This document shows positions 8,706 through 19,663 of a stretch of DNA of 64,000 nt, piece by piece (positions within the stretch are counted from its first letter, which is position 1; each line of letters starts with the position of its first letter). Made by a program: the position numbers and the translations under genes. The stretch is from NCBI GenBank assembly GCA_014650015.1, contig BMUD01000020.1, positions 1 through 64,000 of the forward strand. The letters are read 5' to 3'. Under the pieces are notes generated by a model, which saw nothing but the letters and a program-made list of their open reading frames with translations, was not told the DNA's origin and did no database searches. Origin of the DNA: Streptomyces griseoloalbus. GTDB taxonomy: Bacteria > Actinomycetota > Actinomycetes > Streptomycetales > Streptomycetaceae.

Positions 8706-8954
8706 TCAGGCGGTGCGCCCCAGGTGAGTGACGAGGATGCGGATGGCGTCGTCCTCGATGACGTACAGGACCCTGTAGGCGCCGACGCGCAGACGCCTGA
8801 TGTCCAGCCCGTAGGGAGCACTCGCTGCCGGGCGGGGGTCATGGGCGAGTTCGTCGATCCCGTCGAGGACCATGGCGAGTCCCGCGGGATCCTCCTTGAG
8901 GAACCGGGCTGCGGCATCGAGGGCATGCGGCTCGAAAATGATCTCGTAGGTCAC
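8706..8954 (-). CDS. RelE/ParE-superfamily toxin
   Basis: The 82-residue protein MTYEIIFEPHALDAAARFLK has the RelE fold pattern: an N-terminal strand, two helices, then the strands DIRRLRVGAYRVLYVIEDD and IRILVTHLGRTA. The basic residues in RRLRVGAYRVLY correspond to the ribosome-contacting surface of RelE-type mRNA interferases. It overlaps the upstream antitoxin gene by four bases (ATGA), the usual antitoxin-first operon order. RelE activity (ribosome-dependent mRNA cleavage) is expected from family; a ParE-like gyrase poison cannot be excluded from sequence alone. Confidence 0.9.
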   Translation of the reverse strand: MTYEIIFEPHALDAAARFLKEDPAGLAMVLDGIDELAHDPRPAASAPYGLDIRRLRVGAYRVLYVIEDDAIRILVTHLGRTA

Positions 8955-9205
8955 TTCCGTTCCAGCCCCAGCCGCGCGCGCACCTCGGCCATGGGGATGC
9001 CCGGCCCCAGCGTTCCCTCGGCCTTGCGCCGCTGGTAGTCGGCGACCGCCAGCGCGTCTTCGAGATCCTCTATGACCTGAGGCGACACGAGCAGGGCGGC
9101 CACGTGCCCGTGATCCGTGAGCGCGATCGTCTCGCGGCTGTGGGCCGCGCGACGGACGAGGTCGCCGAGCTGGGCACGGGCTGCGCTGATCGTGATCTCA
9201 GTCAT
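8951..9205 (-). CDS. Phd/YefM-type antitoxin
   Basis: The 84-residue protein starts MTEITISAARAQLGDLVRRA, the characteristic Phd/YefM N-terminal DNA-binding segment, followed by IALTDHGHVAALLVSPQ. The C-terminal half is charged and probably unfolds over the toxin. Antitoxins of this class neutralise the partner and autorepress the operon, with toxin as corepressor. I chose the ATG at 9205 because it gives the canonical N-terminus and leaves a 20-bp palindrome 12 bp upstream as operator. Toxin gene follows with a 4-bp overlap. Confidence 0.92.
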   Translation of the reverse strand: MTEITISAARAQLGDLVRRAAHSRETIALTDHGHVAALLVSPQVIEDLEDALAVADYQRRKAEGTLGPGIPMAEVRARLGLERK

Positions 9206-9217
9206 GCACAGATGGTT

Positions 9218-9237
9218 GCACAAGATTAATCTTGTGC
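9218..9237. promoter_or_regulatory. Perfect 20-bp palindrome, toxin-antitoxin operator
   Basis: GCACAAGATTAATCTTGTGC is a perfect uninterrupted palindrome and AT-rich against a very GC-rich background. It lies 12 bp upstream of the antitoxin start and 9 bp downstream of the TetR gene's stop. With no loop it makes a poor terminator; an autorepression operator for the Phd-like antitoxin is the best reading. Phd/YefM operators are commonly short palindromes in this position. Confidence 0.85.
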
Positions 9238-9246
9238 GCCAATGGT

Positions 9247-9924
9247 TCAGCTCTTGCGGTGGCCTATCAGCCGCGGCTTCGGTTCCAGGCCGTCCAGGCC
9301 GTGCCAGGCCAGGTTGACCAGATGGGCCGCCACCTCCGCCTTCTTCGGCTTGCGGACGTCCAGCCACCACTGGCCGGTCAGGGCCACCATCCCGACCAGC
9401 GCCTGCGCGTACAGCGGGGCCAGCTTCGGGTCGAAGCCGCGGCTCTTGAACTCGCGGCCCAGGATGTCCTCCACCTGGGTGGCGATGTCCGAGATGAGGG
9501 ACGCGAAGGAACCGGTCGACTGCGGGATGGGGGAGTCACGGACCAGGATGCGGAAACCGTCCGTGTACTCCTCGATGTAGTCCAGGAGAGCGAACGCCGC
9601 CTGCTCGCACAGCTCCCGGGGATGGCCGGCGGTCAGGGAACTCGTCACCATGTCCAGCAGCCGCCGCATCTCGCGGTCCACCACCACCGCGTACAGGCCC
9701 TCCTTGCCGCCGAAGTGCTCGTAGACCACCGGCTTGGAGACCCCGGCCCTCGCCGCGATCTCCTCCACCGACGTGCCCTCGAACCCCTTCGCCGCGAACA
9801 GGGTGCGGCCGATCTCCAGCAGCTGCTGGCGGCGCTCCGCACCGGTCATCCGGGTGCGACGCGCACGCCGCGGCTTGTCATTGCTCGGGGTGCTGCTGGA
9901 GTCGGTCGCCACGGCGACCATCAT
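9247..9924 (-). CDS. TetR-family regulator of the desaturase operon
   Basis: The product is 225 residues. The TetR DNA-binding domain is clear: LLEIGRTLFAAKGFEGTSVE, then EIAARAGVSKPVVYEHFGGK, the recognition helix. The C-terminal ligand domain contains the WWLDVR segment common in lipid-responsive TetR regulators of actinobacteria. Its ATG overlaps the desaturase TGA by four bases, so it is translationally coupled to that gene. The most likely role is feedback control of membrane lipid desaturation through the tandem repeats upstream of the operon, with a fatty acyl ligand. Role and ligand are inference. Confidence 0.88.
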   Translation of the reverse strand: MMVAVATDSSSTPSNDKPRRARRTRMTGAERRQQLLEIGRTLFAAKGFEGTSVEEIAARAGVSKPVVYEHFGGKEGLYAVVVDREMRRLLDMVTSSLTAGHPRELCEQAAFALLDYIEEYTDGFRILVRDSPIPQSTGSFASLISDIATQVEDILGREFKSRGFDPKLAPLYAQALVGMVALTGQWWLDVRKPKKAEVAAHLVNLAWHGLDGLEPKPRLIGHRKS

Positions 9925-10937
9925 GCCGCCTCGGCGGGTTCCCTTCCCTGCCGGGAGCCGCCTTCCGCGGTGGTGCGGCGGGAATCGATACGCGAGCGTG
10001 ACGGCCACCGCACGTCATACGCCCAGCCCAACTGCTCGAACCAGCGGATCAGACGGGCACTGGAGTCCAGCTGCCCCCGCTCCACACCGTGCCGCGCGGA
10101 GGTCGGGTCGGCGTGGTGCAGGTTGTGCCAGGACTCACCGCACGACAGGATCGCCAGCCACCACACGTTGCCCGAGCGGTCCCGCGACTTGAAGGGACGC
10201 TTGCCGACCGCGTGACAGATCGAGTTGATCGACCACGTCACGTGGTGCAGCAGCGCCACCCGGACGAGCGACCCCCAGAAGAACCCGGTGAACGCCCCCC
10301 ACCAGGACATGGTGACCAGGCCGCCGATCAGCGCGGGCAGCGCCAGCGACAGCACCGTCCACAGGATGAACTGCCGGGAGATCGCGCGCAGGGTCCTGTC
10401 CTTGATCAGATCCGGCGCGTACTTCTCCTGCGACGTCTGCTCCTCGTCGAACATCCAGCCGATGTGCGCCCACCACAGGCCCTTGATCAGTGCCGGGACC
10501 GTCTCGCCGTACTTCCACGGCGAATGCGGGTCGCCGTCGGCGTCGGAGAACTTGTGATGCTTGCGGTGATCGGCCACCCAGCGCACCAGCGGACCCTCGA
10601 CCGCCATGGACCCGGCGATCGCCAGCGCGATCTTCAGCGGCCGCTTCGCCTTGAAGGAACCGTGCGTGAAGTGACGGTGGAAGCCGATGGTGATGCCGTG
10701 GCACCCGAGGAAGTAGAAGAAGACCAACAGACCGAGGTCCAGCCAGCTCACCCCCCAGCCCCACGCCAGCGGCACCGCCGCCAGCAGCGCCAGGAACGGG
10801 ACGGTGATGAAGAGCAGCAGCGTGATCTGCTCGATGGAACGCTTGCGCTCCCCGCCCAGCGTGGCGGAAGGCGGTGCGGCGCCGTCGGACCGGGGTTTCT
10901 CCGAGGCTTCGTCGATCACATCGGAACGTGAGGTCAT
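9921..10937 (-). CDS. Membrane fatty-acid (acyl-CoA) desaturase
   Basis: The 338-residue integral membrane protein carries the three histidine boxes of the delta-9-type desaturases: HRHFTH, HRKHH and HNLHH, which hold the di-iron centre. Hydrophobic helices fall around residues 37-75 and 170-215. It introduces a double bond in a saturated acyl chain with O2 and an electron donor, adjusting membrane fluidity. The ATG at 10937 is preceded by AGGGGA at good spacing; further in-frame sequence upstream is not used because it would run through the operator repeats at 11002-11031. It is followed by its probable TetR regulator with a 4-bp overlap. Confidence 0.93.
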   Translation of the reverse strand: MTSRSDVIDEASEKPRSDGAAPPSATLGGERKRSIEQITLLLFITVPFLALLAAVPLAWGWGVSWLDLGLLVFFYFLGCHGITIGFHRHFTHGSFKAKRPLKIALAIAGSMAVEGPLVRWVADHRKHHKFSDADGDPHSPWKYGETVPALIKGLWWAHIGWMFDEEQTSQEKYAPDLIKDRTLRAISRQFILWTVLSLALPALIGGLVTMSWWGAFTGFFWGSLVRVALLHHVTWSINSICHAVGKRPFKSRDRSGNVWWLAILSCGESWHNLHHADPTSARHGVERGQLDSSARLIRWFEQLGWAYDVRWPSRSRIDSRRTTAEGGSRQGREPAEAA

Positions 10938-11001
10938 GCGTATCCCCTGTGGGGTATGTGGACTGGGGGTGGTGCCGGGCCGACGGAACCGCTCAGCCTT
11001 T

Positions 11002-11031
11002 CCTACGGTTCCGTAACCTACGGCATCGTAA
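11002..11031. promoter_or_regulatory. Tandem 15-bp operator repeat upstream of the desaturase operon
   Basis: CCTACGGTTCCGTAA (11002-11016) is followed with no gap by CCTACGGCATCGTAA (11017-11031). Each unit is an inverted repeat of the form TACG-N4-CGTA, the shape of many TetR operators. They lie 65-95 bp upstream of the desaturase start in the desaturase/ppc divergent gap. The self-regulating TetR encoded in the operon is the obvious candidate ligand. Confidence 0.75.
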
Positions 11032-11229
11032 GTATGGCAGTGCGTCGCCCGACGGCAAGAGCCCGTGAGCCAGCGCGTCCGGGTCGACACCTATCCTTGG
11101 AGTCGGTCGGACAGCGCGGTCCGCTCTGATTTCTTCCCGGACGTCCGGCCCGCATGCGGCGCACGCCGCCGCGAGACGACGTCCGGGTTCCCTCCCAGAC
11201 GAGCTTCAACACTGCAAGGAGCCGCACCT

Positions 11230-13962
<2,733 letters not shown>

Positions 13963-13978
13963 CCCGGGACAAAACGAA

Positions 13979-14025
13979 GGGTGCCCCCGAGCCTCGTACG
14001 GGCTCGGGGGCACCCCCTTTTTTTC
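13979..14025. terminator. Bidirectional intrinsic terminator after ppc
   Basis: A perfect 15-bp stem (GGGTGCCCCCGAGCC, 13979-13993, with its complement at 14001-14015) with a 7-base loop is followed by a run of T residues (14018-14024). It separates ppc from the convergent sortase-substrate gene ending at 14042 and could serve both. Confidence 0.93.
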
Positions 14026-14041
14026 GTTTCCCGTCCGGGCG

Positions 14042-14728
14042 TCAGGCGCCGGAGCTCCGGCGGCGGCGGAACATCAGGAAGCCGCCCGCGGCGACCAGCG
14101 CGGCGGCCACACCGGCCAGCAGACCCACCGGGGCGCCGTTGCCGGTCTCGGCGAGATCACCGGAGCCGCCCTGCGGAGCCGACCCCGCGGCCGGGGCGGC
14201 GGACGAGGACGCGGCCGACGGGGAGGCGGAGGCCTCGGGCTCGCCGGACGGGGCCGCGGAGGGGGAGCCGGACGGAGCCGCGGAGGGGGAGCCGGACGGG
14301 GCCGCGGTCTCCTCGCAGTCCGTCCAGAACACCTTGTGCTTGGCCGATCCCTTCTCCCCGTCGAAGTTCCAGAACAGCTTGTAGTGGCCGTCGGGCAGCG
14401 ACAGGTCCTCGGTACGGCCGTGCCCGGACGCGTCCAGGGTCAGGGTGTCCGACAGCACCGTCTCGCCCTTGGTGCCGGCCGTCGGGGCCCACACCTCGAT
14501 GTGCCAGTCGACCTGCTGGCCGGCGTCGAAGCCGAAGCCGTCCAGATAGAAGGTGCACACATGGGGCTCGTTGCGGCGCTGCTCCTCGCCGGTCGAGGCA
14601 TCGTGGATCTTGACCGTGCCGTTGTCGCCGGGCGGCGTGGCGTGCGCGACGGGAGCGGTCAGCACAGCGGTGGAGAACGCGGCGGCGAGCACGCCGGCGC
14701 GAGCGGGGATACGCATGAGGCAGTCCAT
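14042..14728 (-). CDS. LAETG-anchored surface protein (sortase E substrate)
   Basis: The 228-residue protein has a signal peptide (basic MRIPAR followed by a hydrophobic stretch ending near AHA), a globular extracellular domain of about 120 residues with two cysteines (CTFYLDGFGF and FWTDCEE), a Ser/Pro/Ala/Gly repeat linker with a repeated GSPSAAPS unit, and a C-terminal sorting signal: LAETG, hydrophobic helix, RRRRSS tail. LAxTG is the signal of Streptomyces class E sortases, so the protein is predicted to be joined to peptidoglycan. No sortase gene is adjacent. The function of the exposed domain is unknown. An internal ATG at 14716 is an alternative start. Confidence 0.9.
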   Translation of the reverse strand: MDCLMRIPARAGVLAAAFSTAVLTAPVAHATPPGDNGTVKIHDASTGEEQRRNEPHVCTFYLDGFGFDAGQQVDWHIEVWAPTAGTKGETVLSDTLTLDASGHGRTEDLSLPDGHYKLFWNFDGEKGSAKHKVFWTDCEETAAPSGSPSAAPSGSPSAAPSGEPEASASPSAASSSAAPAAGSAPQGGSGDLAETGNGAPVGLLAGVAAALVAAGGFLMFRRRRSSGA

Positions 14729-14862
14729 CTTCGAGTGACGAACGGGGAAGATGTGGAGGGGGCGGTTCAGGGTCCTGCCCGGCCTGACCCCGCGTCAATC
14801 ACGAAAGGACAACGCACCAATGCTTCACAGATGAGGAGGCCGGCGCAGGCGACGGAAACACC

Positions 14863-15351
14863 TCAGACGACCAGAAAAGCAGCCGTGAGCAGCGCGGTCC
14901 CCGACAGCGCCATCACCCACCCCGCCCGCGTCCGCAACAGCCCGCCCGCCACCACGACCGACGCCAGCAACAGCGCGCCCCCCAGCGGCACCCAGGCATA
15001 GAGGATTCCCGCGGAACCGGAGCGGACCGCCTCCCCGCCGCCCGGCTTCAGCACCACCGTGTAGGCCCGCCCCTCCTCCACGGCCACCGAGTTCTCCAGG
15101 ACGACCTTCGCGCGCGGCTGCGACCCCGGCGACAACGGCGTGTACGGCCCCGAACACGTCGTGGCACCGCACCACGTCACCTCGACCGTGCCGCGCTCGC
15201 GCCCCTTCGTCAGCATCGCGTACTGCGCCGTACCCCACGACGCCCACACACCCGCGATCAGGATCAGCGCGGCGACCACGCCCATCGCCGCGAACCGGCC
15301 GAACCGCAGCACGGCGAGAGCGCCACCGGAGGAGCTGACCGCAGAAGGCAT
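14863..15351 (-). CDS. Integral membrane protein of unknown function
   Basis: The 162-residue protein has an N-terminal hydrophobic helix (GVVAALILIAGVWASWG), an extracytoplasmic domain of about 70 residues with a short Cys pair (TWCGATTCSG), and two more hydrophobic helices at the C-terminus. The CxxxxC pair could form a disulfide outside the cell. The layout resembles uncharacterised actinobacterial membrane proteins. It lies between the sortase substrate and pth, all on the minus strand, with an 88-bp gap after pth. I cannot assign a function. Confidence 0.8.
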   Translation of the reverse strand: MPSAVSSSGGALAVLRFGRFAAMGVVAALILIAGVWASWGTAQYAMLTKGRERGTVEVTWCGATTCSGPYTPLSPGSQPRAKVVLENSVAVEEGRAYTVVLKPGGGEAVRSGSAGILYAWVPLGGALLLASVVVAGGLLRTRAGWVMALSGTALLTAAFLVV

Positions 15352-15439
15352 GGCCGCGATCCTTGGCCATGACCTCGCGTTCGGTCAACTCCGGTGGGTG
15401 CCGGCGACGGACAAGTCAACCGATGTACGCATCAGCAGG

Positions 15440-16042
15440 TCACGAGTTGTACGTCCCCTGCGCCCGCTCCAACCCCTCGATCACCAGACACTCCACCGCG
15501 TCCGCCGCCCGGTCCACGAAGTAGTCCAGCTCCTTGCGCTCCGCCGACGAGAAATCCTTCAGCACGAAGTCCGCCACCTGCATCCGCCCCGGCGGCCGCC
15601 CGATCCCGAACCGCACCCGGTGGTACTCCCGCCCGAACGCCTGCGTCAGCGACTTCAGCCCGTTGTGACCGTTGTCCCCGCCACCCAGCTTCAGCCGCAG
15701 CGTCCCGTAGTCGATGTCCAGCTCGTCATGGATCGCCACCACCCGCTCCGCCGGCACCTTGTAGAACTCCCGCAGCGCGTTCACCGGCCCGCCCGACACG
15801 TTCATGTACGACATCGGCTTCGCCAGGATCACCCGCCGGTTCGCCGGCCCCGGAGGCCCGATCCGGCCCTCCACCACCTGCGCCTGAGCCCTCCCCGCCC
15901 GCTTGAACCGGCCCCCGACCCGCTCCGCCAGCAGATCCGCCACCATGAACCCCACGTTGTGCCGGTTCATCGCGTACTCCGGCCCCGGATTGCCCAGCCC
16001 CGCGATCAGCCACGGGGCACCGGCCTCGGTCGTCACCTGCAT
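15440..16042 (-). CDS. pth: Peptidyl-tRNA hydrolase
   Basis: Pth hydrolyses the ester bond of peptidyl-tRNA released from stalled ribosomes and recycles tRNA. The 200-residue protein shows the family signature [19 protein letters not shown] with Asn18 and the catalytic His28, the [10 protein letters not shown] segment, and the HDELDIDYG region that holds the catalytic aspartate, followed by [12 protein letters not shown]. It is last in the glmU-prs-L25-pth run on the minus strand and follows the L25 gene after about 70 bp, an order known from other actinobacteria. Confidence 0.96.
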   Translation of the reverse strand: MQVTTEAGAPWLIAGLGNPGPEYAMNRHNVGFMVADLLAERVGGRFKRAGRAQAQVVEGRIGPPGPANRRVILAKPMSYMNVSGGPVNALREFYKVPAERVVAIHDELDIDYGTLRLKLGGGDNGHNGLKSLTQAFGREYHRVRFGIGRPPGRMQVADFVLKDFSSAERKELDYFVDRAADAVECLVIEGLERAQGTYNS

Positions 16043-16114
16043 GTCTCCTCGATACGCGCCAGCCGCCGCCCCCCGACGGGAAGCAGCGGCTGACGAAAAC
16101 GGCGTCGGTGCGGA

Positions 16115-16714
16115 TCAGGCCTCGGCGGCCGCGCCGCCCTCGGCGGCCTCCTCGCCCTCCGCGGCCTCCTCCGCCTGCGCGGCCAGCACCTGGATGACGA
16201 CCGCGTCGTCCTCGACGGCCAGCTTGGTGCCCTTCGGAAGGGCGATGTCCTTCGCGTGGATGGAGGCACCGGCCGCCAGGCCCTCGACGGACACCGTGAC
16301 GGACTCGGGGATGTGGGTGGCCTCGGCCTCGACCGGCAGCGTGCCCAGCACGTGCTCCAGCAGGTTGCCGCCCGGGGCCAGCTCGCCCTCGGTCAGAACC
16401 GGGATCTCCACCGTCACGGTCTCACCGCGCTGGACCAGCTGCAGGTCGACGTGCTCCAGGAAGCCCTTCAGCGGGTCACGCTGCACCGACTTCGGGATCG
16501 CCAGCTCGTTCGACTTGCCGTCGATGTCCAGCGCGATCAGCACGTTCGGCGTACGCAGGGCGAGCAGCAGCTCGTGGCCCGGGAACGTCAGGTGCAGCGG
16601 GTCCGAGCCGTGACCGTACAGAACACCGGGAACCTTCTTGTCACGACGGATACGACGGGCGGCACCCTTGCCGAACTCGGTGCGCGTCTCGACGCTGAGC
16701 TTGACCTCGGACAT
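16115..16714 (-). CDS. rplY: Ribosomal protein bL25, general stress protein Ctc type
   Basis: This is the long (CTC) form of bL25, 199 residues. The N-terminal 5S rRNA-binding domain begins MSEVKLSVETRTEFGKGAAR and contains VPGVLYGHGSDPLHL. The C-terminal CTC domain (after about residue 90) is acidic and ends in an Ala/Glu-rich tail. I chose the ATG at 16714, which has GAGGAG upstream; more upstream codons are open but not homologous. In Bacillus the long form is a general stress protein that can occupy the ribosome. Its position next to pth is conserved. Confidence 0.95.
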   Translation of the reverse strand: MSEVKLSVETRTEFGKGAARRIRRDKKVPGVLYGHGSDPLHLTFPGHELLLALRTPNVLIALDIDGKSNELAIPKSVQRDPLKGFLEHVDLQLVQRGETVTVEIPVLTEGELAPGGNLLEHVLGTLPVEAEATHIPESVTVSVEGLAAGASIHAKDIALPKGTKLAVEDDAVVIQVLAAQAEEAAEGEEAAEGGAAAEA

Positions 16715-16923
16715 ATTGATCACTCCTCGCAGGGGTGGAACGGACGAAGTCACCCGGCCAACGAACGGCCTGCTACGAAGAGCGCGTCGATAACGGACGC
16801 CGTACAAGCTCCTGATGAAGCGGTACGGCCTCCCTCGCCGAGCAACTGCAGCAGTCTACTCGGACCAGGAGGCCGCACCCAAAACGATCACCCGGGCCCC
16901 GCGGGAACCCGGCTGCAGAACCC

Positions 16924-17904
16924 TTACTGCTCGTCGAACAGGCTCGTCACCGAACCGTCCTCGAACACCTCACGCACCGCACGCGCGATCGTCGGCGCGA
17001 TCGACAGCACCTTGATCTTGTCCAGGCTCTCGCCCAGCTCACCCGGCGTCGGCAGCGTGTCCGTGAACACGAACTCACTCACCTTCGAATTCTTCAACCG
17101 GTCCGCCGCCGGACCCGACAGCACACCGTGCGTCGCCGTCACTATGACGTCCTCCGCACCGTGCGCGAACAACGCGTCCGCCGCCGCACAGATCGTGCCA
17201 CCCGTGTCGATCATGTCGTCCACCAGGACACACACGCGGCCCTTCACCTCACCGACCACCTCATGCACGGTGACCTGGTTCGCCACGTCCTTGTCCCGCC
17301 GCTTGTGCACGATCGCCAGCGGCGCGCCCAGCCGGTCGCACCAACGGTCCGCCACCCGCACGCGACCCGCGTCCGGCGACACCACCGTCAACTTCTCCCG
17401 GTCCACCTTCGCGCCCACGTAGTCCGCCAGCAGCGGCAGCGCGAACAGATGGTCCACGGGCCCGTCGAAGAAGCCCTGGATCTGGTCCGTGTGCAGATCC
17501 ACCGTGAGCAGCCGGTCCGCGCCCGCCGTCTTCATCAGGTCCGCGATCAGACGCGCCGAAATCGGTTCACGACCCCGGTGCTTCTTGTCCTGACGCGCGT
17601 AACCGTAGAACGGCACGATGACCGTGATGGACCTGGCCGACGCACGCTTCAGCGCGTCGATCATGATCAACTGCTCCATGATCCACTTGTTGATCGGAGC
17701 GGTGTGGCTCTGGATCAGGAAACAGTCGGCACCACGAGCCGACTCCTGATACCGCACATAGATCTCGCCATTGGCGAAGTCGAAGGCCTTCGTCGGGACG
17801 ACCCCGACACCCAGCTGGTGGGCGACCTCCTCGGCAAGCTCGGGGTGGGCGCGGCCGGAGAAGAACATCATCTTCTTCTCCCCGGTCGTCTTGATCCCGG
17901 TCAC
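16924..17904 (-). CDS. prs: Ribose-phosphate pyrophosphokinase
   Basis: Prs makes PRPP from ribose 5-phosphate and ATP for nucleotide, histidine and tryptophan synthesis. The protein is 326 residues. The substrate and metal-binding VTVDLHTDQIQGFF loop, the YARQDKKHRGREPISA flexible loop with catalytic Lys/Arg, and the PRPP-binding motif VLVDDMIDTGGTI are all present. The GTG at 17904 has GAGGAG eight bases upstream. It follows glmU after 88 bp, the same order as in Bacillus (glmU-prs-ctc-pth), consistent with one operon. Confidence 0.96.
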   Translation of the reverse strand: MTGIKTTGEKKMMFFSGRAHPELAEEVAHQLGVGVVPTKAFDFANGEIYVRYQESARGADCFLIQSHTAPINKWIMEQLIMIDALKRASARSITVIVPFYGYARQDKKHRGREPISARLIADLMKTAGADRLLTVDLHTDQIQGFFDGPVDHLFALPLLADYVGAKVDREKLTVVSPDAGRVRVADRWCDRLGAPLAIVHKRRDKDVANQVTVHEVVGEVKGRVCVLVDDMIDTGGTICAAADALFAHGAEDVIVTATHGVLSGPAADRLKNSKVSEFVFTDTLPTPGELGESLDKIKVLSIAPTIARAVREVFEDGSVTSLFDEQ

Positions 17905-17992
17905 AGCACTTTCTCCTCAGAGGTGTCGCAGCTGGTGGGGGTGCGGATGTGCACTTATCACCGTACGCCGAGTTTGACGGAGCAGATTTCGG

Positions 17993-19441
17993 TCAGCCCT
18001 CCCCGGCCGACCCCCGGGAAGCGTCCTCCGCGGCCTTCGCCGCAGCACTCCCGGGACGCTTACGAGCCACCCAGCCCTCGATATTCCGCTGCTGGCCACG
18101 GGCCACGGCCAGCGAACCCGGCGGCACATCCTTCGTGATCACCGAGCCGGCGGCCGTATAAGCACCGTCCCCGATGGTGACAGGTGCCACAAACATGTTG
18201 TCCGCACCCGTCCGACAATGCGACCCCACCGTCGTGTGATGCTTGTCCTGTCCGTCGTAGTTCACGAACACACTCGCCGCACCGATGTTCGAAAACTCGC
18301 CGATCATCGCATCACCCACATACGACAGATGCGGAACCTTCGTCCCCTCACCGATCGACGCGTTCTTCGTCTCCACGTACGTACCGATCTTGCCCTTACG
18401 CCCCAGCCGCGTCCCCGGACGCAGATACGCGTACGGCCCGACCGTCGCCTCAGGACCCACCTCGGCACCCGCCGCCACCGTGTTGTCCAACCGCGCCCCG
18501 GCACCCACCCGGGTGTCCGTCAGCCGCGCATTCGGCCCCACCTCGCAGCCCTCGGCCAGATGCGTGACACCGTGCAACTGCGTGCCGGGATGGACGATCA
18601 CGTCCTGCTCGAACGTCACCGTCACATCGACCCACGTCGTGGCCGGATCGACGACCGTGACGCCGCCAAGCATCGCGGCGGTCAGCAGCCGGTCGTTCAG
18701 GATCCGGCGCGCCTCGGCCAGCTGCACCCGGTTGTTGATGCCCGCGATCTCCCGGTGGTCGCCGGCCACCGACGCACCCACCCGGTGCCCCGCCTCACGC
18801 AGAATCCCGAGGACGTCCGTCAGGTACTCCTCACCCTGCGAGTTGTCCGTCCGCACCTTCTTCAACGCGTCCGCCAGCAACGCCCCGTCGAACGCGAACA
18901 CACCCGAGTTGATCTCCCGGATCGCCCGCTGCTCCGCCGACGCGTCCTTGTGCTCCACGATCGCCGTGACCGCACCGGACGCCCCGTCCCGCACGATCCG
19001 CCCGTAGCCGGTCGCGTCCGGCACCTCGGCGGTCAGCACCGTCACCGCGTTGCCGTCGGCGGAGTGCGTGGCGGACAGCTGCCGCAGCGTCTCCCCGGTC
19101 AGCAGCGGAGTGTCACCACAGACGACGACCACGGTCCCGGCGACGGAACCGCCCAGCTCCTCCAGCCCCATGCGCACGGCGTGCCCGGTGCCGTTCTGCT
19201 CCGCCTGGACAGCGGTACGCACATCGGGGGCGATCTCGGTCAGGTGGGCGGTCACCTTCTCGCGGGCGTGCCCCACGACGACGACCAGGTTCTCCGGTTC
19301 CAGTTCACCGGCGGCGGCGAGCACATGGCCCACCAGGGAACGGCCACAGATGTCGTGCAGGACCTTCGGTGTGGCCGACTTCATACGGGTGCCCTCACCC
19401 GCTGCGAGAACGACGACGGCTGCCGGGCGGTTGGCGCTCAC
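17993..19441 (-). CDS. glmU: Bifunctional N-acetylglucosamine-1-phosphate uridyltransferase/glucosamine-1-phosphate acetyltransferase
   Basis: GlmU makes UDP-GlcNAc, the first dedicated precursor of peptidoglycan. The N-terminal nucleotidyltransferase domain starts [20 protein letters not shown] (residues 10-29) with the CGDTPLL metal-binding motif near 110. The C-terminal half is a left-handed beta-helix of hexapeptide repeats (for example [20 protein letters not shown]) that carries the acetyltransferase site, including [20 protein letters not shown]. The 482-residue length includes an Ala/Arg-rich tail beyond the usual end. The GTG start has AAGG upstream. First gene of the glmU-prs-L25-pth run. 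Confidence 0.96.
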   Translation of the reverse strand: MSANRPAAVVVLAAGEGTRMKSATPKVLHDICGRSLVGHVLAAAGELEPENLVVVVGHAREKVTAHLTEIAPDVRTAVQAEQNGTGHAVRMGLEELGGSVAGTVVVVCGDTPLLTGETLRQLSATHSADGNAVTVLTAEVPDATGYGRIVRDGASGAVTAIVEHKDASAEQRAIREINSGVFAFDGALLADALKKVRTDNSQGEEYLTDVLGILREAGHRVGASVAGDHREIAGINNRVQLAEARRILNDRLLTAAMLGGVTVVDPATTWVDVTVTFEQDVIVHPGTQLHGVTHLAEGCEVGPNARLTDTRVGAGARLDNTVAAGAEVGPEATVGPYAYLRPGTRLGRKGKIGTYVETKNASIGEGTKVPHLSYVGDAMIGEFSNIGAASVFVNYDGQDKHHTTVGSHCRTGADNMFVAPVTIGDGAYTAAGSVITKDVPPGSLAVARGQQRNIEGWVARKRPGSAAAKAAEDASRGSAGEG

Positions 19442-19516
19442 GGGATGCCCTTCGGCTGTGATGGGGTGGGGGTGACATCCGCAGGATACCGGGGGGCCTG
19501 TGGGGGGACATGAGAG

Positions 19517-19552
19517 CGGGCCCTGACCTGGGTGGTGACCAGTCAGGGCCCG
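19517..19552 (-). terminator. Hairpin terminator downstream of tRNA-Gln
   Basis: CGGGCCCTGAC (19517-19527) pairs perfectly with 19542-19552 around a 14-base loop. It lies about 20 bp past the 3' end of the minus-strand tRNA-Gln, where a terminator is expected, and before glmU. Confidence 0.75.
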
Positions 19553-19573
19553 AACTGAGATCTTGGTGTGCTG

Positions 19574-19649
19574 TGGCTCCCCCGCAAGGATTCGAACCTT
19601 GTCCTGCTGGTACCAAAAACCAGTGTGCTGCCATTTACACCACGGGGGA
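19574..19649 (-). tRNA. tRNA-Gln (anticodon TTG)
   Basis: On the minus strand the cloverleaf is complete: acceptor TCCCCCG/CGGGGGA, D arm GTGTAAATGGCAGCAC, anticodon stem-loop CTGGTTTTTGGTACCAG with anticodon TTG, and T arm CAAGG-TTCGAAT-CCTTG. The 3' CCA is encoded at 19576-19574. It reads CAA and, by wobble, CAG. The preceding minus-strand gene ends 14 bp upstream of its 5' end. Confidence 0.96.
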
Positions 19650-19663
19650 CAGCGCCTCAGACC

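Noticed and set aside
11065-11229. 55-codon N-terminal extension of ppc
   Set aside because: No similarity to the PEPC family start, whereas the GTG at 11230 has AAGGAG at correct spacing.
19574-19649. tRNA-Gln as attachment site of an integrated element
   Set aside because: No integrase, excisionase or direct repeat of the tRNA 3' end was found within the adjacent toxin/immunity region.
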